Part shown: positions 24,328 through 36,500 of the stretch, in pieces
Layout: each line of letters starts with the position of its first letter
Position numbering within the stretch: the first letter of the stretch is position 1
Source of the DNA: Zizania palustris
Taxonomy: Eukaryota; Streptophyta; Magnoliopsida; Poales; Poaceae
DNA length: 64,000 nucleotides
Assembly: GCA_019279435.1 (NCBI GenBank)
Contig: JAAALK010000079.1
Coordinates: 64,676,330 to 64,740,329, forward strand
Direction of reading: 5' to 3'
Program-made: the position numbers and the translations under genes
The notes under the pieces: model-generated
The model's database searches: none
What the model was told of the DNA's origin: nothing
The model's input: the letters and a program-made list of their open reading frames with translations, nothing else

Positions 24328-26609
24328 ATGGATACTACCACCAGGGCCAAGATCCCCTCCCTCCACCACCAGACGGAGATCAACTGGGACAAGTAACCAC
24401 CGGCCCTTCTCCTTCTTCTATTAGATTTCTTGCCTGTTTCCGCTTTTCTTGTGCTCCAGAGAATCTAGCTCTGTTCACTGTAATGCATCCTATGGACTAT
24501 TCGGGATTAGCGTTAGAAACCGTGATCTAAGATGTTGCCTGGCTGTTCTTGTAACTAGATGAAGCACACAATTGAGGAAGATGTGGTCGATTCTGTCTTA
24601 TCGGTCAGCTTTCTGATTCTTGTGCTGTTCTCAAATTGCTGCATCTATGTATATGTTGCAGCCTCGACAAGACCAAGCTCTATGTGGTGGGAGCAGGAAT
24701 GTTCAGTGGCGTGACGGTGTTGCTGTACCCGGTATCAGTGATCAAGACCCGGATGCAGGTAGCCACTGGGGAAGCCATGAGGAGGGACGCTCTGGCCACA
24801 TTCAGGAACATTCTCAAGGTGGACGGAGTGCCCGGGCTGTACCGAGGGTTTGGGACAGTTATCACTGGGGCCATCCCGGCTAGAATTATCTTTCTTACTG
24901 CACTCGAGACAACAAAGGCAGCCTCGCTTAAGCTTGTTGAACCATTTAAGTTGTCAGAGCCGGCACGGGCGGCCTTTGCCAATGGTCTCGGTGGTTTGTT
25001 GGCATCTCTGTGCTCACAGGCTGTGTTTGTGCCCATTGATGTGGTATGCCTATTGTTCGATTTTTACATGATATTATAAAGAGTTGTGCTATTGTTGCTA
25101 ATTACTAGACTAGGGAAAATGTGTTAATCATTTTTTGTGGTCCATTTGGCATGATCAGGTTAGCCAGAAGTTGATGGTTCAAGGATATTCTGGTCATGTC
25201 AGATATAAGGGTGGAGTAGATGTTGTTCAAAAGATTATAAAGGCTGATGGGATACGAGGGCTGTACAGAGGATTTGGCCTGTCAGTTATGACATACTCAC
25301 CATCTAGCGCCGTGTGGTGGGCAAGCTATGGGTCCAGTCAGCGCATAATTTGGAGGTTAGCTATTTTCTGATTGGCTTATCAGTTATCACTATGTAACTC
25401 TCAATTTCATGCATGTTATTATGATTAATCGCATGATGCCTGAACAGTGCTCTTGATCATTGGAATGATAAAGAAAGTTCTCCTAGTCAGTTGAAAATAG
25501 TTGGTGTCCAAGCTACAGGGGGGATTATTGCTGGTGCGGTGACATCGTTTGTCACAACTCCCATTGATACTGTCAAAACCAGACTGCAGGTGCCATTTTA
25601 CATTTCTGGTTACTGTTCCTTATCCTGCCTACTGCAAGCAATTTAAAATATATGCTACTCTTGTCACTAGTGTTTTTTTTGGAGTTTTACATTGATGCCA
25701 CTCATAAGTCATATATGCTAGTAACCTGATTCCATTATCAATATACCTGTCAAGAAAGGTTAGGACATATGAAAATGAAAATTTTGTCTTGAAGTATATT
25801 GATGTCAGACTTAAGATGCTCTATTTACATTCACCATATCAGTGTTTTTTATTTTGTGATTTTTAGGTACTTGTGCACACTGACTTCAACATTTGTTTCT
25901 GCCAGTTTTATCAAGTTTTATTTCTTGCCAATTAGGTTAATCAAAACAAGCCAAAAGCCATGGAAGTAGTTAGAAAATTGATTGCTGAAGATGGATGGAA
26001 AGGTTTCTACAGAGGGTTAGGTCCAAGATTTTTCAGCTCATCAGCTTGGGGCACTTCAATGATAGTATGCTATGAATACCTAAGTATGTCTCTCTCTCTC
26101 TCTCTTCAGTTGTACAAAATAGTAGTGTACGTCTAATGCGATTTGCAACCATATATTACCATGTTTCATGTGTTAATTATGTGGACATGAGAAATTCTTA
26201 TTTAAATTAAGGTGTATGTTGTCATGTTGAGGACTTGCCAATTGCCATCGTTATTAGTGCTAAATGAAACCTCTTTTTCTGACATAGTAGTATTGTGGTA
26301 CTAGTGTTTCATGAATAACAGCATGAAGTATGCAAATTTCACCGTGCAAGCTTTCTTCTTTCTGTTGAATGAGCATTACATTTCATAATGGATTTCATAT
26401 AAGTGATCAAGGGAAGTTGTTTGTAGTTTAGCTAGCTGTCCATATGAACTTCCTATTATATACCTTTAATTTCTTAATATGACACCACTCCCCGGCGTTA
26501 AATTCTTGGCAAATGCTTTAACTGATCTGAAACTGTTTTTCTCTAATGGTATATTGCTTCTGTCTTTTTTTCCCCAGAGCGCTTGTGTGCTAAAGTTGAA
26601 GAAGTCTGA
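24328..26609 (+). CDS. Mitochondrial carrier family protein, SLC25A44-like
   Basis: Six exons (24328-24392, 24662-25043, 25159-25355, 25448-25589, 25936-26083, 26578-26609) join without a break to 321 residues. The protein has the three-fold carrier design: each repeat has a P-x-[DS]-x-x-[KR] signature, seen as PVSVIKTRMQ, PIDVVSQKLM and PIDTVKTRLQ, each followed by a YRGFG/YRGLG motif. Ser replaces Asp in repeat 1, as I recall for the SLC25A44 branch. Such carriers exchange small metabolites across the mitochondrial inner membrane; the animal SLC25A44 moves branched-chain amino acids, but the plant substrate cannot be read from sequence. The N-terminus has TEINWDN just before the first repeat. 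Confidence is high for family and moderate for subfamily. Confidence 0.93.
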
Positions 26610-27778
26610 GTCAGCTTAAATCTGTGCGATGCTGATCTTGTAGCAAAAAATCCAATAATGCTGTATGCCGACAACGGTGACCCATGAGCAAGCTCCATTT
26701 CTTGCTGACCTGATGCTAGATAACGGTTCTTACAAACTTTGGTGCTCTTGAATCTATTTTGAAAATGCAGAAGCTCATTATTTTCCTCTGACAATGAATA
26801 TGGATTAGTCAGAATGTTTTACATGGATATATAGACGAGAGATCAGATGTATTCACTTTTCATTCTTTGGAACCTCGAGGCTTGTTATATTGAGGCCTGG
26901 ACGATTGGAACAGTTTTTAGCTACGGGGGGCAAAGGATCTAAACATTTGCTCGTTTCTCTGATATATTCAGATGTAGAAATGCAGCTATGTCCGGTAAAC
27001 ATTTGTTCAATTTGTATTGATAATCAAATATAGGCGAAGTTTTTTTTAGTTCGATCCTCTTGGTTCATCTACAGGACTGTATGCCTGCTCATTTCTGGTA
27101 ACCATTGTATGCTTGGTTGAATGTACATATTTGCACGTTTTTCCAAGAGCAGCGGTCGATTTTTTTCTAGAGAAAATTGGTTTGCTGCCACCGAAAGTTT
27201 GCCCCTTTTTTCATTTAGTTGGTGTATGAGGTACGCTTTACGAATTTGCCCAAAATTTGACAAGTTCAGTAGTTTAATTGCTCGTTACTCTGGCATTGAC
27301 TCGTGAATTGTGTGAACTGTTTAGCTGCTGATCGTGTATGGATTTAATGGTGAGTGGTCGCTCTGCTGCTCTGTGCAGTATGCAATATGTTAAGGGCTCG
27401 TTCAAGAGCTTCCCCAAGCACGAGACCAGACACGTATCTGATATGACGTGCCATATGAATTCATCGTTAGTTTGTGCCATTTCCTTCTACTAATCTGAAC
27501 TAAATCTAAGACCAAATGACAAGCAATTTGTTAAGCATAATACAATTGACATGATTCTTGCTATGATTTTGATGATTCGTGCGTTGGAATTGGGTGAAGA
27601 AGAAAAGGGAAGAAGACGAGCTCGATTTCGTGAAACGGGCCTAAAGAAGAAAGCCCATATTTGGGCCCAATACGTAGATTCGAGTGAGCTGGCACCAACT
27701 AAAAACCAATTTCCCCATTTCCGAATTCCGACGAGCACGTTTCCCGTCCTCCTCCGCCCCACCTTGCGTGGCACGTCC
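26610..27778. other. Carrier 3' UTR and SIK1-like promoter
   Basis: No gene is visible. The first few hundred bases should be the carrier 3' UTR. Near the kinase gene a GGGCCCAATA word (about 27662-27671) resembles site-II/TGGGCC promoter elements of plant housekeeping genes. The open frame that runs into 27779 from upstream does not begin with a conserved segment. Confidence 0.5.
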
Positions 27779-30540
27779 ATGGCGTTCTCCCCTGGCTCGC
27801 CGTGGTCGCGACCCAGGAAGGCCGACGTGTACTCCACCATCGTCGTCCATGGAGACGACGAGGACGACGACACCCGCGGCGGCCATACCCTTGCTGAGGA
27901 TGACGAGGAGGAGGATCCGTCCTCGCTGCCCCCGCTCCTCCAGCGCCTCCCCAAGGACTTCGGCGGCGGCGCCTCCTTCGACGAAGACGACCCGTACTCT
28001 TCAGACCTAGACGATGCCTCGCTCTCCTCCACCGTCGTCGTCAAGCGCGGCGCCCCCGCCTCCACCTCTGGCTCTTTCCGATCCCCGTTCCTGGATCTGC
28101 GCCGCTCCAACCCCGGAGCCGTCGAGGACGACCCGTACTCTACCTTCGTCGTACATGGCACTGCCCGCTCCGGCGGCACTTCCAGCCCTCGCGAGTCCGC
28201 CTCCGGCACATTCATCCGCCGCACCGGCAGCCCCTCCAGCCCCCGCGAGTCCGTGTCCGGCACATTCATTCGGCACACCAGCGGCGCCTCCAGTCCGCGC
28301 GAGTCGGCCTCGGGCGGCAGAGGGTTCGGTTCCTCGTTCTGGAGTCCTGCAGTGGGGCAAGCAGAAGAGCACCGGCAACCGTCGCTTCTGCTGCAGCAGC
28401 AACACCAACACCAGCAACACTCAAGGCGGAAAGCATCAGTGAGCTCCATGCCGGAGTGCATTGCCAGGGTGGATCCTTCCACTAAATATGAACTGCTCCA
28501 TGAGCTTGGTGCGCCTCTTGTTTTGGAATCATATTTCCTTTTTGTATTTGTGAAATGTTCCCAATCATTTTCGAGTTGTTTTCATAAGCACAACTCAATT
28601 GCTGAATGCAGGTAAAGGTTCCTATGGTGCAGTGTACAAAGCAAGGGATCTCAGAACACAGGAGCTTGTGGCTGTCAAGATCATCTCCTTGACAGAAGGG
28701 GTTGGTTATTTGTTTATAATTTTCCATTCAAATTATAAAGTTGTCACTGTAACTAGTCAGCTGGCTGTGTAACCTACGGTACGTCGGTACTGAATATTCG
28801 ACTTATAACTTGTACAAAATAAAGACAAACTAAATATTCTATCTAACTAATACTCCCTCTGTCTACATATACATGATGTTTGTTTTTTTATTTGTACTGT
28901 CTCTAATGCAAGACTTGGACTTTACATTGTCATGTAATATATACATGACAATATTTTGCAAGATGAAACCAACATTATTGTTGTCGTGTAGTCAGTCTAT
29001 ATACTTCTTTGCATATTGAATGCCAAAGTTTAAAACATTGACCACACTTGCATTGATCTCATAATGACCTATATTCAGAGACGGAGGGAAGGTGTATTAG
29101 TCATCTTTGATGGCTACAAGCCTACAATGCAAACTGATTTAATACAAAAGTTCATCAATATTTATTTTTAAAACTTTTCTGCTTCCTACTCCTTAGTTTT
29201 AAAATAAAGTCAACCTGCCCCACTTGCATATTTGGCATCCTGTTGCTCATGATGTCAGCATTTTGCCTGTGCATGTATTGAATTGCAACATTGACAGCGC
29301 ATGAAAAAGGATGTCTAGTTATGAGCTTTTGCATTTGTTTAAACTTTAAAGTCTAAACCAGTCTTTATTATCAGGAAGAAGGATATGAGGACATCCGGGG
29401 AGAAATTGAGATGCTGCAGCAATGCAGCCATCCAAATGTTGTCCGCTACTTTGGGAGTTATCAAGGAGAAGAATACCTCTGGGTATAATCCAATGACTTG
29501 ATAATATATTTTCTTACTAACATTTTGAAATCACCACACTATTCTGTTTTAGATAATCGCCTATTTGTCATCTCATTCAACATATGATTTTATGTGAGCT
29601 TCTGTTTGCAGATAGTTATGGAGTACTGTGGTGGCGGGAGTGTTGCTGATTTGATAAGCATTACAGAAGAGCCCCTTGATGAATCCCAAATAGCTTATAT
29701 ATGTAGAGAAGCACTAAAGGTTCCTTTATGAATTCATATGGCACAATTGCATGTAGAATTAAAGTATTATCTTGAGAAGTTATGACTTATGAGCTTTGTT
29801 ACTTTTATTGGATTAGTTTCTCCATCAGTTTTAAACAGTATTTTATTAAACCCGAATTACTCTACAGAATTGGGCATCCTTATGGTGACTATCTCCAGAT
29901 ATTTTACTTGCATATTTTCTGATGCAGGGTCTTGCTTACTTGCATTCAATTTTTAAAGTTCATAGAGATATTAAGGGTGGCAACATTCTGCTAACTGAGC
30001 AAGGAGAGGTGAAGTTGGGTAAGTCGAGTTGTTCTCTGGTATGCTTCAAATAAATTGTTAGGGCTTGTTTGGATTAGGTATATGATGGTTGGGATAAGGA
30101 TTGGTATATTGATAAAGGTTTAGATTTTAGAATAGAGATTGGTGAAAGACAGGGGGGGATTAGTGTTTTTCTTATAATTGTTTACGCTTGTGAATTTTGC
30201 ATATCTCACCAAAACGTGGTTTCAAACAGGCGATTTTGGCGTGGCTGCCCAGCTGACAAGAACCATGTCAAAACGCAACACGGTATTCTTCTTAACGATG
30301 TTTGTTTTGCTATTTTATATCCAAAGCTCTAAACATTAGTTATTGTTATTGCTTGTTGCAACAAAAAAGGAAGTGGCTGATAAAATTACTGTCATGGTTA
30401 CCACAAATGGGAGCTCCCACTTGTGCATAATTATTGAGTACCGTGTTGATTTTATGGGAAATGGAAATATGTTTATTTTGGATAAGTTTTACTCCAACCT
30501 AGTTTTTTCATGGTTTGTGCTACTTACTCGGGTTTCATTG

Positions 30541-30574
<34 letters not shown>

Positions 30575-33500
30575 GAGAGCGCTATTCTACACCCGTGGTG
30601 TAGGATAGCATTTGTATATATATATACATATACATATACATATATATATTATAAATATAAGTATGTAACAATGAAAGTATCTGTTTTCTCAATTTGGTAA
30701 AACGTAATTCCTTGGCACTTGTTCTAACCTAGATTGGTTGAACCCAACAAAACCGAGTCCAAGCAAACCTAGCACCAGTGCACCACAATATCCTCACTTC
30801 CTCTTATTACTCTGATCCTCTCTAGATGCGGTTGCCACTGGTCCCCCAAATACCACATAAGTACTCTGTCTGGGTTGACCTTCTTACATGTTTCCAACCA
30901 CTCAGCTATTGTACTGTGCGTTATTGGTTCCAGGATCTGTTTCTTTGTTTTTTTGCCTCCAGGCATGAGATGAGGATGTAGTTGTTGCTGGCTGCTAACA
31001 TTGGGGAAGAGTGAGAGAAAGATGGAGGGGTCACCATGTGTCTGTGACACAAGCATGTCTAGTGAACAAATTTTTAGCATTCTGGGTGTTAGATGGATAT
31101 TAGTCTTTCTATTATTGTATTCCTTCAGGGGTTTCTTTGCATATTTCCCTCTCTTGTACATCTATATATTTGGACCTTCTGTCTTCAGAATAATACAAGT
31201 GCTATTCCTAACATGGTATCAGAGCCAGAAAAATTAGGGTTAGGTTTTCTAATCTCCTCCCCTAATCGATCTACATGCAGCCCCTTTCTTTGATCCATCT
31301 TTTGATTGACGGATCGTTGGGGCTTCTTCCTCCTTTGCCATCGTCGTCTGTCATCGTCTGCCGTCGTCGTCGTCGTCGGTGCGCCGGTCGTCGTCGTCGG
31401 TTCTCTCGCGCAGACGGGAGTATCCCTTGCGGGGGCGGCAGGTTGTTGCCGTCGTCGGTCCTCTTCGCGCAGGTCGGCGGCTGCAGGCCTCGCGGCTGCC
31501 CTGCGAGTCGCCGTCGTCGGCCGCTGCGGGTCGGGCTGCACTGCTGGCCCCCGTCGGCGGCTGCGGGTCGCCGGCTGCTGTGCGGGTCGCCGGCTGCCTT
31601 GGCTGCGGGTCGCCGGCTGCTGCTGCGGGTCGGGGTCGTCGTCGCGAGGGTCGCGGATTGCGCCGCTGCGGGCTCCGCTTTCCTTCGCTGCGGGGTACTT
31701 TCCTTCGCGGGAGAGACTTCTGCGGGCGGGTGGTTCTGCGAGTGAAGGCTCTCCGTGACAGCAGGCCCCCCTGTTTTTCTAAAAAAAAACGTCGGCTCTT
31801 TATTTGTGTTCACGCAAATGGCTTCCTCTACTCCTTCAGGCCCCGTCCCAGTGTTGCGGTGTCCAGTGCTTTTTAATGGCACCAACTATCGTGACTAGGT
31901 TCCTCGCATGCGGTTGCACATGCGTGGACTTCGTCTTTGGGAGTTTCTCACGGGTGAGCTGCCCTGCCCTCTGGCTCCTTTAGCTCCCACTCAGCCGGTG
32001 ATCTCGGAGAAGACTACGACTACTGAGAAGGAGAGTCTGCTTGCAGATTATGATGATCGTCTGGCTTCATATGAGTCTCAGTTTCGTGCTTACAGGACTT
32101 GGCTTGATGAGGATGCTCGTGCAGGTTCGATTCTTGTGGCTAGTATGGAGGATCGTATTTCTGCGGACATTGTGGAGCTTGAGCGGTCTCATCAGATGTG
32201 GACTTTTCTTCGCAGTCGTTATGAGCCCACAGGACAGTCTGCTTTTCTTGCTGCTATTCGACAGGAGCACCTTCTTCGCCACGGAGATGATACTATTGAT
32301 GCTTTCTTCGATCAGCTTTCTGTTATTTGGCGTCAGATTGATACTCTTGGTCCTCAGTTGTCTCCTGCCACCTGTCAGTCATGCAAGGATCAGAAGATTG
32401 CTCTGGAGCTTCGTCGCACTTACGACTTCTTGACTCGGCTTCGTGATGAGTTTGAGCCTCTTCGTGCTCAGCTGCTTGCTCGTCACCCTTGTGTTTCATT
32501 GATGGATGCTCTTGCTGAGGTTCGTAATGAGGAGACACGTCTTCGGGATGCTGGCCTTTTGCGGGTTTCTTCGGTTTTGGCTGCTCATTCTTCGAGTGCT
32601 CGTCCTACTGCTTCGGTGCCACTAGCGTCTCCTTCGGTTGCTCCGTCTGCTGCTCGTGGTGCGAGTACTGGTCTTCACTGTGATCACTGTGGTCGTGATG
32701 GACACGTGGAGGCCTTTTGCTACAGGAAGAAGAAAGCTCAGAAGGCTCAAGCTCGCCGTTCTTCACAGGGTACTGGTGGTTCTAGTTCTGGAGGATCTGA
32801 GAGGAGTTCTGCTGGTTCAGAGACACAGGAGATGCTCATGCTACTTCGGCGCCTTGTAGCCTCTACATCGTCAGGAGCTGTTGGTTCTGTGACTCAGTCC
32901 CCTGCACTTACGGGTTCTGCTACTGCTTCTCAGTCTTCCACTCTAGGACCTTCACCTGCTTCTTCTTCAGGTACTTCTCCTTGGTATCTTGATTCGGGTG
33001 CTACTTTTCATATGACTCCTCATTCTACCCACCTCTCTTCTTTACACCCTTCTTACCGTCATTGCATTGTTCATACTGCTGATGGATCTCCTCTCTCTGT
33101 TAATGGACATGGAACTCTTTCTTCTGACACGTTTTTTGTACTTGATGTTTCGATTGTTCCTGATTTGACCATGCAGCTTATGTCTGCTGGGCAGATCACT
33201 GACAATGATTGTCATATTATCCTTGACTCTGATGCTTGCTATATTCAGGATCGTCACACTGGTCACCTGATTGGTACTGGCCCCCGTCGGCGTGATTCAC
33301 ATCGTCTTTGGGAGCTTGACTGGCTTCGTCTTCCTTCCGCTGCGCCTGCCAGTCTTGTCAGTGTCGCCTCCGCTGCTTCGTCCACGTCTTCGTTTACTCA
33401 GTGGCATCATCGTCTCGGACACCTTTGTGGCTCTTGGTTGTCTACATTACTTCGTCGAGGTCTTTTAGGGTCGGTTTCAGGTCGAGAGTCTTTAGATCAT

Positions 33501-36500
33501 TGTCAGGGTTGTTGGTTGGGAAAGCAGGTCCAGCTTCCCTATCCTTCTAGTGAGTCTGTGTCTCAGCGACCTTTTGATCTTGTTCATTCTGATGTTTGGG
33601 GTCCTGCACCTTTTGTTTCAAAAGGTGGTCATAAATTTTATATCATTTTCATTGATGACTTTTCTCGACACACATGGATTTACTTTATGAAACATCGTAG
33701 TGAGGTTTTATCCATCTATAAGAATTTTTCTGCTATGATTCGTACCCAGTTTGACACATCTATTCGTGTTTTTCGTGCGGATTCTGCTGGGGAGTATTTA
33801 TCGGATGCTATTCACCAGGTGTTTGCTGAGCAGGGTACACTAGCTCAGTTTTCTTGTCCCGGTGCTCACGCCCAGAACGGGGTTGCTGAGCGCAAGCATC
33901 GTCATCTACTTGAGACTGCTCGTGCTCTTATGATTGCCTCCTCTGTTCCACCTCACTTTTGGGCTGAGGTGGTTTCTACTGCCACTTATTTGATTAACAT
34001 CCAGCCTTCTTCGGCTCTTCAGGGTGGTATTCCATTTGAGCATCTTTGTGGTAAGACCCCCGATTACTCCAGCCTTCGTCTTTTTGGTTGTGTGTGTTAT
34101 GTGCTTCTTGCACCTCGTGAGCGTACTAAGTTGACTGCTCAGTCTGCCGAGTGTGTCTTCTTAGGCTATAGCATAGAGCACAAGGGTTATCGTTGTTGGG
34201 ATCCGATCGCTCGTCGGATGCGGACATCGCGGGATGTTGTCTTTGATGAGTCCCGTCCTTTCTATCCACGTCCCACTACTGATGTTTCTCCTGCCTCCTT
34301 GGTTGACCCCTTGTCTTTTCTTCTTTTTCCTGATGCTCCTCCTGCTTCTTTGCCCATTACTCGTTCGACTTTGTCATCCTCTGTGTCTTCCTCTGAGTCT
34401 CCTCCCGTGGTTCCCGACTACACGGTAAAGCCTCCTGTGACACAATTCTACAGTCGTCGTAGGGCACATCTGTCAGATGCTCCAGCTCCCTTAGATGAGC
34501 CCTCCTCTGATGTGCCATCCTCTTCTTTCATTGAGGATGGGTCATCTTCTACTCCTGTTGAGTCCTCTCCGACGGATTCCTCTCCGGAGCAACTTATCAG
34601 ACGTAGTCATCGCCTTCGTAGGCCGCCTGATTGTTACTCTCCTTCGGCATTCATTGCTACTGCTCTTTCTGAGCCAGCTTCTTATCATGATGCTATTCTT
34701 CATCCGGAATGGCAGCATGCAATGGCCGAGGAGATCGCTGCTCTTGAGCGGACTGGCACGTGGGATCTTGTACCATGTCCCCCACGTGTTCGTCCTATCA
34801 CTTGTAAGTGGGTCTATAAGGTTAAGACTCGCTTTGATGGTTCTCTTGAGCGCTATAAGGCTCGCCTTGTTGCTCGTGGTTTTCAGCAGGAGCAAGGTCG
34901 TGATTATGATGAGACTTTTGCTCCTGTTGCTCATATGACCACTATCCGCACTCTTCTTGCTGTGGCTTCTGTTCGGGAGTGGTCCATCTCCCAACTTGAT
35001 GTGAAGAATGCTTTTCTTAATGGTGAGTTGCGCGAGGATGTTTACATGCGCCCACCACCTGGGTATTCTGTCCCTGAGGGTATGGTTTGCCACCTTCGTC
35101 GCTCCCTTTATGGTCTTAAGCAAGCTCCTCGAGCTTGGTTTCAGCGATTTGCTTCTGTGGTCACAGCTGCTGGTTTTTCAGCCAGCACTCATGATCCAGC
35201 ACTTTTTGTTCATGTGTCACCTCGTGGTAGGACCCTCCTCCTTCTTTATGTGGATGACATGATTATCACCGGTGATGATCCTGAGTACATTGCCTTTGTT
35301 AAGGCTCGTCTTAGTGATCAGTTTCTTATGTCTGATCTTGGTCCTCTAAGGTATTTCCTTGGGATTGAAATCGCCTCCACTTCTGAGGGTTTCTTTTTGT
35401 CTCAAGAGAAGTATATTCACGACCTTCTCGATCGAGCCTCTCTTACTGATCACCGAACTGCTAAGACTCCCATGGAACTTAATGTTCACCTTACACACAC
35501 TGATGGTGAGCCTCTTGAGGATCCTACTCGTTATCGTCACATTGTAGGGAGTCTCGTTTATCTTGGTGTCACTAGACCTGACATTTCATACTCCGTTCAT
35601 ATTCTGCGTCAGTTTGTTTCTACTCCCACTCAAATCCACTATAGTCATCTTCTTCGTGTCCTGCGTTATCTTCGTGGGACTATCTCTCGTCGGTTGTTCT
35701 TTCCACGTTCTAGCTCTTTACAGCTCCAAGCCTATTGTGATGCTACTTGGGCTAGTGATCCTTCTGATCGTCGTTCTCTTTCTGCCTATTGTGTTTTTCT
35801 TGGTGGTTCCCTCATTGCTTGGAAGACTAAGAAGCAGATAGCAGTTTCTCGTTCGAGTGCAGAGGCTGAGTTGCGAGCTATGGCTCTTGTGACAACTGAG
35901 GTTACTTGGCTACGATGGTTGCTTGAGGACTTCGGTGTTTCTGTTTCTACGCCGACTCCTCTTTGTCTGACAGTACAGGGGCTATCAGTATTGCTCGTGA
36001 TCCGGTAAAGCATGAGCTTACTAAGCATATTGGTGTTGATGCTCACTTTACACGGTCACAGGTTCATGATGGTGTTGTCGCGCTTCAGTATGTGCCTTCT
36101 GAGCTTCAGTTGGCAGATTTCTTCACGAAGGCTCAGACTCGCGCCCATCATCAGTTTTATCTCTCCAAACTCAGTGTTGTTGATCCACCATGAGTTTGAG
36201 GGGGGGTGTTAGATGGATATTAGTCTTTCTATTATTGTATTCCTTCAGGGGTTTCTTTGCATATTTCCCTCTCTTGTACATCTATATATTTGGACCTTCT
36301 GTCCTCAGAATAATACAAGTGCTATTCCTAACACTGGGCATGTACCAAGGGGTGACATTAGCTGTTTGTAAGATATGTCACATAGGATTTTTTTATGAGG
36401 TAGGACAGCTTTGCATGGATGTCGTTTGCATAGTGCGGCCCCAATCTTCCAAATTCTGTGCTGTAATTAGGATGCCATTCAGACTATTTGAGAGTCGAAA

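Larger units (their letters stand above)
31082..36338 (+). mobile_element. Full-length Ty1/Copia retrotransposon with very short LTRs
   Basis: Two 127-bp LTRs (31087-31213, 36207-36333) flank a single gag-pol region, and CTGGG is duplicated on both sides. The primer-binding site TGGTATCAGAGC (31214-31225) matches the 3' end of initiator Met-tRNA. A purine tract (about 36193-36206) precedes the 3' LTR. The LTRs differ at one position, so insertion is recent: about 0.3 million years if the usual grass rate of 1.3e-8 per site per year applies. It sits in sense orientation inside SIK1 intron 6, with host splice sites untouched. Confidence 0.95.

Noticed and set aside
27490..28482. 330-codon open frame on the minus strand
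   Set aside because: It is antisense to SIK1 exon 1, whose plus-strand frame continues into a perfect kinase domain. The minus frame is Ser/Arg/Gly-rich shadow coding from high GC.
31271..31885. Several 150-200 codon frames on both strands between the Copia 5' LTR and gag
   Set aside because: They come from CGTCGTCG-type simple repeats in the untranslated leader of the retrotransposon.
32041..35841. Many 60-190 codon frames in other phases
   Set aside because: Shadows of the Copia polyprotein frame.
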